Positions 16,264 through 23,436 of a stretch of DNA of 32,963 bases are shown piece by piece; position 1 is the stretch's first letter; every line of letters begins with the position of its first letter. Origin of the DNA: an uncultured Dialister sp. (lineage in GTDB: Bacteria > Bacillota > Negativicutes > Veillonellales > Dialisteraceae); contig OMVW01000019.1 of the NCBI GenBank assembly GCA_900314595.1, positions 1-32,963 on the forward strand. The letters are read 5' to 3'. Under the pieces are notes generated by a model. The model searched no databases and was not told where the DNA came from. It saw only the letters and a list, made by a program, of their open reading frames with translations. The position numbers were made by a program, and so were the translations under genes.

Positions 16264-17721
16264 ATGGGACAAGATAAATTTGGCCGGCAGGGGCTCACGT
16301 TTGATGATGTGCTGCTCATTCCTGCTTATTCAAAAGTGCTTCCGAGGGACGTGGATATTTCCACGCAGCTTACGAAACACATCCGGCTGAATATTCCAAT
16401 CATTAGTGCCGGTATGGATACGGTCACCGAAAGTACCATGGCCATTGCCATGGCCCGGGAAGGCGGTATCGGTGTCATTCATAAGAATATGAGCATCGAT
16501 GAACAGGCCCGGCAGGTGAAAGATGTCAAGCGGTCCGAACATGGCGTGGTGGTAGATCCTGTCTTTCTGTCTCCTGAGGATACGCTGGCCGATGTGGATG
16601 AACTGATGAACAAGTACCATATTTCCTGTATTCCCATTACGGAAGAAGGAAAACTGGTAGGTATCATTACGGACCGGGATATGCGTTTCGAGACAGATTT
16701 CTTCCGTCCCGTCAGTGAGGTCATGACAAAGGAAGGCCTGGTGACGGCACCGGAAGGTACGACGCTGGAAGAGGCCCGGGAAATTCTCAGGGTTCACCGC
16801 ATTGAAAAGCTGCCGCTGGTGGATAATGCAGGAAATCTGAAAGGCCTGATTACGGTCAGGGATATTGAGCAGGTCAATAAATATCCTCTCGCGGCAAGAG
16901 ATGAAGAGGGCAGGCTCCTTTCCGCAGCCGCCATCGGTGTTTCCCAGGATGTGGAAGACCGGGTGGAAGCCCTGCTTGCTGCAAAGACCGATGTATTTGT
17001 TCTTGATACGGCCCATGCTCACAGCGAAGGGGTGCTGGAAACGCTCAGGAAACTGAAGAAGGATTTCCCTCATCTGGAACTCGTTGCGGGCAATGTTTCC
17101 ACATATGAAGGGGCAAAGGCTCTCATAGAAGCCGGGGCCGACGGTATCAAAGCCGGTAATGGATCCGGTTCCATCAGTACCACGAGGGTGGTAACCGGCA
17201 TCGGCGTACCCCAGATTACGGCTGTTTACGACTGTGCCAGGGCGGCGGAAGGGACAGGAATCCCGATTATTTCCGATGGCGGTATCCGGTATGCAGGAGA
17301 TGTGCCTAAAGCGCTGGCGGCAGGAGCATCTGCCGTGATGATTGGAAATCTTCTGGCCGGAACGGAAGAAAGTCCGGGAGAAACCGTGATTTATCAGGGC
17401 AAGACTTATAAGTCCTATCGCGGTATGGCATCACTGGGTGCCATGCATGCAGGCAGCAAAGGCCGGTATTTCCGGCAGAATTCAAAGAGAATGGTGCCGG
17501 AAGGCATTGAAGGCGCTGTTCCATATAAAGGACATGTTTCCGATGTCCTCTTGCAGCTGATGGGAGGTCTCCGGGCAGCCATGGGCTACTGCGGTACGCC
17601 TTCTGTCAAAGCTATGAATGAAGAGGCACAGTTTATTCAGATAACCGGCGCAGGTCTTCGCGAAAGCCGTCCTCACGATGTGAATATCACGAAAGAAGCG
17701 CCCAATTACAGTACAAAATGA
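16264..17721 (+). CDS. guaB: IMP dehydrogenase homologue with Ser at the catalytic Cys position
   Basis: 485 residues, full IMPDH length. IMPDH oxidises IMP to XMP, the committed step of GMP synthesis. The barrel start (LTFDDVLLIPAYS), the two CBS domains (about 95-210), AGNVSTYEGA, ISDGGIRYAGD, the flap with SKGRYFRQ (Arg-Tyr pair kept) and the C-terminal ESRPHDVNITKEAPNY are all typical. The catalytic loop is not: where the family has GIGPGSICTT, this reads GNGSGSISTT, with Ser305 replacing the Cys that forms the covalent intermediate. The ATG at 16264 is chosen for GGAGG 5 bases upstream. The stop overlaps the next gene by 4 bases. Activity as an IMPDH is therefore doubtful. Confidence 0.85.
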   Translation: MGQDKFGRQGLTFDDVLLIPAYSKVLPRDVDISTQLTKHIRLNIPIISAGMDTVTESTMAIAMAREGGIGVIHKNMSIDEQARQVKDVKRSEHGVVVDPVFLSPEDTLADVDELMNKYHISCIPITEEGKLVGIITDRDMRFETDFFRPVSEVMTKEGLVTAPEGTTLEEAREILRVHRIEKLPLVDNAGNLKGLITVRDIEQVNKYPLAARDEEGRLLSAAAIGVSQDVEDRVEALLAAKTDVFVLDTAHAHSEGVLETLRKLKKDFPHLELVAGNVSTYEGAKALIEAGADGIKAGNGSGSISTTRVVTGIGVPQITAVYDCARAAEGTGIPIISDGGIRYAGDVPKALAAGASAVMIGNLLAGTEESPGETVIYQGKTYKSYRGMASLGAMHAGSKGRYFRQNSKRMVPEGIEGAVPYKGHVSDVLLQLMGGLRAAMGYCGTPSVKAMNEEAQFIQITGAGLRESRPHDVNITKEAPNYSTK

Positions 17722-18473
17722 CAGATGATCTGATGACATCCCATGTGGTGATGGATATCCGCATCCATGCGGTAACGATGAAGGAAGCACTGGCCTGGGC
17801 AGAAAAGAGGATTCTCGAGGGGAAACCTTCCCTGATTGCCACGGCCAATGCGGAAATGATTATGATGGCCCAGGAGGATAAAGAGCTTTTCCGTATCCTG
17901 AATACCGCGGATCTCGTGGTACCGGATGGAGCAGGCGTCCTCTGGGCAGGGGACAAACTGGGTACACCTTTCCCGGAAAGAGTGACGGGAGCTGATCTCA
18001 CGACGGAGCTTCTGAAGAGAGCTTCCGAAATGAAATGGCCCGTCTATTTCCTGGGCGGGGCCCCGGGTGTTGCTGCGAAGGCGGCAAGGAAATTCATGGA
18101 AGATCATGGCAGCTTTTCCCTGGTGGGGTGTCATGACGGATATTTCGATGAAGAAGAAGAAAAACGGATCATCGAAGATATCAAAAAAAGTGGTGCGAAG
18201 CTCCTTTTTGCAGGGCTTGGCGTACCGAAGCAGGAAAAATGGCTGGACTCACACAAAGAAGAACTGGGAGTCCTTGCCATGGGTATAGGCGGGGTCTTTG
18301 ACGTCATGAGCGGCAACCTGAAAAGGGCGCCTCTCTGGATGCAGAGAAACCGGCTGGAGTGGGCTTACCGGCTGTACCTGCAGCCAAGCCGTATCGGCCG
18401 TATGATGGCACTTCCACGATTCATGCAGGCTGTCAAAAAATGGAAGAAACAACGCGGGAGCAAGACATGCTGA
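17718..18473 (+). CDS. WecG/TagA/CpsF family glycosyltransferase
   Basis: 251 residues, the usual length. The family transfers an N-acetyl-mannosamine-type sugar onto undecaprenyl-linked GlcNAc in teichoic acid or surface glycan assembly, at the cytoplasmic membrane face. Seen motifs in order: TANAEM, VPDGAGVLW (catalytic-base region), ERVTGADL, GCHDGYF, LGVPKQEKW, GIGGVFDVMSGNLKRAP and LEWAYRLYLQPSR. The start ATG overlaps the guaB-like stop (ATGA) and has no strong ribosome binding site, suggesting coupling. A diderm host would use it for lipid-linked glycan rather than wall teichoic acid; this is inference. The end overlaps psd by 7 bases. Confidence 0.9.
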   Translation: MTDDLMTSHVVMDIRIHAVTMKEALAWAEKRILEGKPSLIATANAEMIMMAQEDKELFRILNTADLVVPDGAGVLWAGDKLGTPFPERVTGADLTTELLKRASEMKWPVYFLGGAPGVAAKAARKFMEDHGSFSLVGCHDGYFDEEEEKRIIEDIKKSGAKLLFAGLGVPKQEKWLDSHKEELGVLAMGIGGVFDVMSGNLKRAPLWMQRNRLEWAYRLYLQPSRIGRMMALPRFMQAVKKWKKQRGSKTC

Positions 18474-19114
18474 AAAAACCGATTATACTGCCTGAAGGGT
18501 ATCCATTCATTCTGGTGACCTTCCTTCTGGGAGTCGTATTCTACCATTTGAAATGGTATTATGCGGCAGTCATTCCCTTCATCCTGTGCCTGTACTTTTC
18601 TTATTTCTTCCGGTGTCCCCGGAGGAACGACCGGATTTCGCCGGAGGCGGATATGCTGGTATCCCCGGCCGACGGAACGGTGGTGGATGTGGCCCATGAT
18701 GTGGAGGAAGATGATTTCCTGGGGCAGAAATGCCATAAAATCACGATTTTCCTTTCTGTATTCGACGTCCACTGCAACCGGAGTCCTATGGAAGGAAAAA
18801 TTACGTACCAGTCTTACACCCAGGGCCGGTTCCTTCCGGCCTATAAAGACGGGGTTGGATTCGAAAATGAGCGGGGTGCCATCGGCATCGAAGGGAAAGA
18901 CCGCTCCATCCTGGTCATCCTGATTGCAGGCATCCTGGCAAGAAGGGTGGTTTCCTGGAAAAATCTGGGAGACAGCCTGAAAAAGGGGGAACTTTACGGG
19001 ATGATTAAATTTGGCTCCTGCACGGAGCTCTATATTCCGGGAGACTGCGAGATCTGCGTCAAAAAAGGCGACAAAGTCAGAGGCGGCCTCACGGTGGTTG
19101 GGAGGTTGAAATAA
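18467..19114 (+). CDS. psd: Phosphatidylserine decarboxylase (short form)
   Basis: 215 residues, the short archaeal/Firmicute-type PSD, which makes phosphatidylethanolamine. Two hydrophobic helices lie near residues 13-45. SPADGTVVDV and FDVHCNRSP supply the Asp and His of the self-processing site. KFGSCTEL contains the Gly183-Ser184 pair where the proenzyme cleaves to form the pyruvoyl group. The frame is open further upstream, but the ATG at 18467 has GGGAG 7 bases before it and gives the expected N-terminus. It overlaps the glycosyltransferase by 7 bases and abuts pssA. Confidence 0.92.
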   Translation: MLKKPIILPEGYPFILVTFLLGVVFYHLKWYYAAVIPFILCLYFSYFFRCPRRNDRISPEADMLVSPADGTVVDVAHDVEEDDFLGQKCHKITIFLSVFDVHCNRSPMEGKITYQSYTQGRFLPAYKDGVGFENERGAIGIEGKDRSILVILIAGILARRVVSWKNLGDSLKKGELYGMIKFGSCTELYIPGDCEICVKKGDKVRGGLTVVGRLK

Positions 19115-19870
19115 GTGAACAAAGCATGGATTGCCAACGGGGTTACTGCAGCAAACGCCCTTTTTGGGGGACTCTCTATCATGATGTCCATCTCCGGAAA
19201 TTTCAAGACGGCAGCAGTCTTCATCCTCATTGCCATGGTGGCGGATGCCCTGGACGGCCGGGTGGCAAGAGCCCTTCATACAGCCGGACCTATGGGCGTG
19301 GAGCTGGACTCCCTTTCTGATGATATTTCCTTTGGTATCGCTGCCGGTGCCCTCATGTATGCCTACCAGCTTCATGAGCTGGGACCCATTGGATTTATTC
19401 CCTGCGCACTGCTCGGTACTTTCTGCGCCTTCCGCCTTGCAAGGTTCAATGTGAAGGTCACTTCCGTTCATGGCTATTTCGAAGGCCTTCCCTGCCCGAC
19501 GACAGGGGTCATCGTGGCTTCCTATGTACTTTCCGGCGTGAAGGTATGGAACTGGTTCGCCGCGCTCTGCGTACTGCTTCTGGCTTTCCTCATGGTCAGT
19601 GAAATCCATTATCCCGATAATAAAGGCGCCAGTGCTGACCAGCTTCACCTGCCGGCATTCCTCATCTGCCTCGCTTTCTTTGCACTCTGCACGTTTATTT
19701 ACTGGCCCATCTGGGCGGCTGCCCTCTGCGCCGCTTACATCGTATTCGGCATGATGAATACGTACCTCAACCGCCGCAAGGCTAAACGGAAAGCGGAGAG
19801 AAGAAGAGCCAGAAGAATGGCAAGAGAAGCTGAAATCACCGAACAGTCCGAAGACTCTGAAGGAAAATAA
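19115..19870 (+). CDS. pssA: CDP-diacylglycerol--serine O-phosphatidyltransferase
   Basis: 251 residues with several membrane helices. It condenses CDP-diacylglycerol and serine into phosphatidylserine, the substrate of the adjacent psd product. The CDP-alcohol phosphatidyltransferase signature DG-x2-AR-x8-G-x3-D-x3-D is complete at residues 47-69 (Asp47, Gly48, Ala51, Arg52, Gly61, Asp65, Asp69). The start is GTG, directly after the psd stop, with GGGAGG 9 bases upstream. The C-terminus is a basic Arg/Lys-rich tail of about 30 residues. The last catalytic Asp and the psd linkage make the assignment firm. Confidence 0.95.
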   Translation: MNKAWIANGVTAANALFGGLSIMMSISGNFKTAAVFILIAMVADALDGRVARALHTAGPMGVELDSLSDDISFGIAAGALMYAYQLHELGPIGFIPCALLGTFCAFRLARFNVKVTSVHGYFEGLPCPTTGVIVASYVLSGVKVWNWFAALCVLLLAFLMVSEIHYPDNKGASADQLHLPAFLICLAFFALCTFIYWPIWAAALCAAYIVFGMMNTYLNRRKAKRKAERRRARRMAREAEITEQSEDSEGK

Positions 19871-19873
19871 TCA

Positions 19874-21136
19874 ATGATGAATTACACCCTCGATTTCATC
19901 ATGTACCCTGTACAGCTCATTGTGGCATTCTTTACGATTTACTACACAGTGATTGCCGTATGCGGTATGTGGCATCGAAAAGACAGGAATCTCGCCGCAC
20001 CGAAGACGAAATTTGCCTGCGTCATTCCGGCGCACAATGAAGCCATGGTGCTGGCCGACCTTCTTGAAAACCTGAAAATCCTGAAATATCCGAAAGAGCT
20101 CTACGATATCTACGTTATTGCGGACAACTGCACAGATAATACGGCAGAAATCGCACGGCAGCACGGGGCCCACGTCTTTGAACGGTTCAATAAAGAACTG
20201 GTAGGCAAGGGTTATGCCATGGACTGGGTTTTTCCAAAAATTTTCGAGCTCAATAAGGGCTACGATGCTTTTTGTGTTTTCGATTCCGACAACCTGGTGC
20301 ATCTGGACTTCCTGGCTGTCATGAATACCCGTTTCCTCAAAGGACAGCGGGTCATGCAGGGCTACCTTTCCGCGAAGAACCCGACGGACACCTGGGTATC
20401 CGGTACCTTTGCCATTGCTTTCTGGACGATCAACCATCTGTGGCATCTGGGCAAGTACAACCTGGGCCTTTCCTCCTGCCTTGGCGGCACAGGCATGTGC
20501 ATCGCGGCAGATATCGTGAAGGAATACGGCTGGGGCTGCGACTGCCTGACAGAAGATATGGAATTTTCCATGAAATGCCTGTCTCACGGCATCCGTACCT
20601 GCTGGGTTCATGATGCAATCATTTATGATGAAAAACCGCTGGGCTTCATGGCTTCCTGCCGCCAGCGCAAACGCTGGGCACAGGGCCAGTTCGACTGCTC
20701 TGAACGGTACATCCCCATTCTTTTCAAAGAAGGCATCAAAAGGCACAGTATTGTGGTGCTGGACGGAATCATGCAGCTGCTGCAGAACTATTTCCTCCTC
20801 CTCTCCACCTTCTACCTGGTGATGACCTATATCAACATGTTCTATCCCTGCTTTACGGTCATCCTCTATAACGATGTACTTGTGCCGAAGCAGTTCTGGG
20901 CAGTACTGGGCTTCATCCAGTCTGTCGTTCCATTGATCGTACTTCTCCAGATCGAAGTGCCTTTCAAGATTTACCTCTACTGGCTGATCTACCCGATCTT
21001 CATGTACTCCTGGATTCCGGTGACCATCCTCGGATGGAAAGACCGGCATAAAAAGGGCTGGGTTCATACCATCCACACCCGGAGCATGCATTTCGAGCAG
21101 GCCAAGCTGACCAGGAAGAAGGAAATAGATTCATAA
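19874..21136 (+). CDS. Membrane-bound family 2 glycosyltransferase
   Basis: 420 residues. An N-terminal membrane helix (about 8-30) precedes a GT2 domain: CVIPAHNE, ADNCTDNT, the metal-binding FDSDN (Asp137, Asp139), the acceptor-base TEDMEF, and QRKRW at 264-268 (the QxxRW motif of processive synthases). Three to four C-terminal membrane helices follow. The pattern is that of chitin/hyaluronan/cellulose-synthase-like or N-glycosyltransferases; the product is unknown. AAGGAAA precedes the ATG at 19874; a second ATG follows immediately. It is the last gene of the run that begins with the guaB-like gene and ends at a strong terminator. Confidence 0.88.
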   Translation: MMNYTLDFIMYPVQLIVAFFTIYYTVIAVCGMWHRKDRNLAAPKTKFACVIPAHNEAMVLADLLENLKILKYPKELYDIYVIADNCTDNTAEIARQHGAHVFERFNKELVGKGYAMDWVFPKIFELNKGYDAFCVFDSDNLVHLDFLAVMNTRFLKGQRVMQGYLSAKNPTDTWVSGTFAIAFWTINHLWHLGKYNLGLSSCLGGTGMCIAADIVKEYGWGCDCLTEDMEFSMKCLSHGIRTCWVHDAIIYDEKPLGFMASCRQRKRWAQGQFDCSERYIPILFKEGIKRHSIVVLDGIMQLLQNYFLLLSTFYLVMTYINMFYPCFTVILYNDVLVPKQFWAVLGFIQSVVPLIVLLQIEVPFKIYLYWLIYPIFMYSWIPVTILGWKDRHKKGWVHTIHTRSMHFEQAKLTRKKEIDS

Positions 21137-21137
21137 T

Positions 21138-21183
21138 AAAAAAGCTGTACCTTTATGAAATATCATAGAGGTACAGCTTTTTT
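21138..21183 (+). terminator. Strong intrinsic terminator of the lipid/glycan operon
   Basis: A 21-base stem (AAAAAAGCTGTACCTTTATGA with its near-perfect complement, one G-T pair) has a 4-base loop and ends in six T residues. It starts one base after the glycosyltransferase stop. Confidence 0.92.
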
Positions 21184-21193
21184 AGTGCAGAAA

Positions 21194-21325
21194 TCGTGGT
21201 CCGTGGTCCGTGAATCGTGATTCGTGGCGGTGGGCCTGCATCAAATCGGGAAGCAGGCCTCTTTTAAATTTAATTTTCAGAAAGTGGTACCTTCCCGCAA
21301 TTCGAAATCTGCAGTCCGAAATCCG
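21194..21325. repeat. Heptamer-bounded intergenic element, copy 5
   Basis: Left array 21194-21228: five units such as TCGTGGT, CCGTGGT and TCGTGAT, then GGTGGGC and a terminator-like hairpin (GGCCTGC 21233-21239 with GCAGGCC 21253-21259, T-rich tail). Right array 21291-21325: five 7-base units such as CTTCCCG, CAATTCG and AAATCCG. Left and right units differ in sequence, unlike copies 1, 2, 7 and 8, so the two ends may have different origins. The right end directly abuts the stop codon of the minus-strand nitroreductase gene (21327-21329). Confidence 0.75.
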
Positions 21326-21326
21326 G

Positions 21327-21920
21327 TTATTTGACCCATGTGACCGGATTTCCAGTTGTGTGACGAGGCTTCCGGTTCGGGAGGCCCCCTTCCAGGGCGG
21401 AGTGACCAAGGGCAAGGGTGGCCATGATATTTTCATCTTTACCAAGCCCAAGTTTTTCCATATATTCACGGATTTTCGGATTTTCCGTGAGCCAGTAGAG
21501 CTGGTTGACATAGCAGGAGGCCAGATCCAGCGCGTTGACAGCAATCATCATATTTTCCGCAGCAATGGCGGAGTCTGCCATATCGTTGCCATAGCCGATC
21601 TTATTGGCCACCGCAATGAGCACCGGCGCATGGTAGTGGAAGACGTAAATTCCTCTCTTTGAGAGGAGGACGGCAGCCTTTTTTGAAGCATACATGCCTG
21701 GTGTCACTTCCATCTTTGCAAATTCCTCACGCGCCATGAGGGAGAGTTCATCCAGCACTTTCTTGTCCGTAATTACGATGAAATGGCAGGACTGGTTATT
21801 TCCTCCGCAGGGAGCAGCTCTTCCTGCTTCGATAATCGCATTTAAATTTTCCTCACTGACTGGTTCTGCTGTAAATTTTCTTGTGCTCCGCCTTGTCATG
21901 ATGGCTTCCATGGCATCCAT
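21327..21920 (-). CDS. Nitroreductase family FMN-dependent oxidoreductase
   Basis: 197 residues. The N-terminal FMN-phosphate motif TRRSTRKF, the AAPCGGNNQ segment and the C-terminal MATLALGH are typical of the nitroreductase fold, which transfers hydride from NAD(P)H through FMN to nitro compounds, quinones or flavins. There is no added ferredoxin domain. The substrate is unknown. AGGAGG lies 8 bases before the ATG on the minus strand. It is a single gene convergent with the glycosyltransferase operon; its stop codon touches a heptamer array. Confidence 0.88.
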   Translation of the reverse strand: MDAMEAIMTRRSTRKFTAEPVSEENLNAIIEAGRAAPCGGNNQSCHFIVITDKKVLDELSLMAREEFAKMEVTPGMYASKKAAVLLSKRGIYVFHYHAPVLIAVANKIGYGNDMADSAIAAENMMIAVNALDLASCYVNQLYWLTENPKIREYMEKLGLGKDENIMATLALGHSALEGGLPNRKPRHTTGNPVTWVK

Positions 21921-22021
21921 TGAATCGGCCTCCTTTGAATAAATTGATATATAGAAAATCTGCCTGTCCTGAGCAGGGGAAGAATATTTCCTGTACTCTC
22001 ATTATTATAACAAAATGAATG

Positions 22022-22038
22022 AAAAAGGTGCGCTTTCT
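22022..22038 (+). repeat. Fragment of the heptamer element's inner right module
   Basis: AAAAAGGTGCGCTTTCT shares its first 14 bases with the inner right hairpin of copy 7 (29496-29509) and GCGCTTTCT with copy 6. No heptamer array or pairing arm is nearby. It is probably a relic, or chance. The 277-base space between nitroreductase and the RND adaptor otherwise shows only a TATAAT at 22135-22140. Confidence 0.35.
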
Positions 22039-22197
22039 TTAGGATAAAGGGGCATTTACTCCAGGCGGCAGGTATAAATTTTAAAACTAATGTAAATTTA
22101 TCATCGGGACTATTCCTGATATAGTGCGGCCGTGTATAATAAAGAATAATACCTGTTACTTTTCTGAGAGAGGAAAGTTTCTATCAAGGTGACTTTT

Positions 22198-23436
22198 ATG
22201 GTTAATGATCTGATTCACTCAAAACGGGGAAAGGTGATCCTCTGGGTCATCATCCTCATCATCCTTCTGGCTGGAATTTATGCCTATACCCATCGTTCTT
22301 CAAACAAGGGAAATAAAAATGAAATCCGTCCCATGGTGACGATAGAACGGATGGAAAGAAAGGACATGATGAAGCGCATCGTCCTTTCCGGAGAGACTGT
22401 GCCGAAGGCTTCGGTAGATATTTCTCCCAAATACGCAGGCCGTATTGCTTCTGTGAAAGTTGATCTGGGAGACAAGGTACAGCCCGGACAGGTGCTGCTC
22501 AGCCAGGATACGAAGGATATTTCTCTTTCTATTGCAGCCAACGCGGCAGGAAGTGCCCAGGCGTCGGCAGAAGCGGTAGAGAGCCGGTCCACTTACCATG
22601 CGGGGACCATGAAGGCTCAAAGCGACTATGACAATGCTTTGACTACTTATCAGCGCTATGAGACCCTTTTCAATGAAGGGGCCGTGTCCCGTCAGGACAG
22701 GGATGATAAATACAGGGCCATGATGGAGGCAAAGTCTGCCCTGGAAAGCCTTACGGGCCAGTATATCGGTACCATTCCCGCAGTAATTGCAGGCAAAGAA
22801 GCGGCAGCTGAAAAACAGCGGGTCACTGTGGAAGCTCTTGAAACCCAGCGGGAAGATATGACCATCGTTTCTCCCATAGCAGGGACTATCGGGTTCAGGG
22901 ATGCAGAAGTGGGCGAATGGCTCACGGCCGGCCAGAAGATTTTCACAGTGGTGGATAATTCTTCTCTCTATCTGGACTGTGCCGTAGCTGAACAGGATAT
23001 CGGTGTGCTCAGGGAAGGTATGGACCTTTCTGTGTCTCTTGATTCTCTGGGAAATATGATTCCGGGAAAAATCATCTATATCAGCCCGAGCCTTGATGCA
23101 TCCACTCATTCCTACAAGGTCCGTCTGCTGCTCGATGCAGAGCCGGACACTGTCCGGGGCGGTATGTTCGGCAGAAGCATAGTGACCGCAGTGGAAAGGA
23201 AGAATACTTTCTTCATCCCCAAAGAAGGGGTGCTGGATAACAATGGCAGAAAGTGGGCATTCCTCATCGATGAAAATAAAACGGTGAAACGGGTACCTGT
23301 GGAGACCGGTCTTTATAATGATGATTCCATTGAAATACTCAAAGGTCTGAGCGAAGGAGATGTGGTGGCAGTCACCAATATTTCCAAACTGAAGAATGGC
23401 ATGACCGTCAACATTGACGAGGGAGGCGGCGCATGA
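22198..23436 (+). CDS. RND efflux periplasmic adaptor subunit
   Basis: 412 residues. An N-terminal membrane anchor (about 13-32) is followed by a lipoyl/barrel-sandwich half-motif (YAGRIASVKVDLGDKVQPGQVL), a central helical hairpin and the second half-motif (IVSPIAGTIGFRDAEVGEWL), then beta-barrel and membrane-proximal domains. This is the membrane fusion protein of a tripartite pump and links the pump to an outer-membrane channel. AAGGTGA 5 bases before the ATG at 22198 favours that start over the GTG at 22189. It overlaps the pump gene by 4 bases. No TolC-like gene is next to it. Confidence 0.92.
   Translation: MVNDLIHSKRGKVILWVIILIILLAGIYAYTHRSSNKGNKNEIRPMVTIERMERKDMMKRIVLSGETVPKASVDISPKYAGRIASVKVDLGDKVQPGQVLLSQDTKDISLSIAANAAGSAQASAEAVESRSTYHAGTMKAQSDYDNALTTYQRYETLFNEGAVSRQDRDDKYRAMMEAKSALESLTGQYIGTIPAVIAGKEAAAEKQRVTVEALETQREDMTIVSPIAGTIGFRDAEVGEWLTAGQKIFTVVDNSSLYLDCAVAEQDIGVLREGMDLSVSLDSLGNMIPGKIIYISPSLDASTHSYKVRLLLDAEPDTVRGGMFGRSIVTAVERKNTFFIPKEGVLDNNGRKWAFLIDENKTVKRVPVETGLYNDDSIEILKGLSEGDVVAVTNISKLKNGMTVNIDEGGGA

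Noticed and set aside
18365..19648. 427-codon open frame antisense to the wecG-like, psd and pssA genes, and a 406-codon one antisense to the GT2 gene (19871-21091)
   Set aside because: Both lie opposite confidently assigned genes; they are rich in His/Asp/Gly runs typical of antisense codon bias and have no motif.
19874..21136. Cellulose or hyaluronan synthase identity for the GT2 protein
   Set aside because: The D, D, TED and QxxRW motifs are shared by many processive transferases; no PilZ domain or synthase partner genes are seen, so the product is left open.
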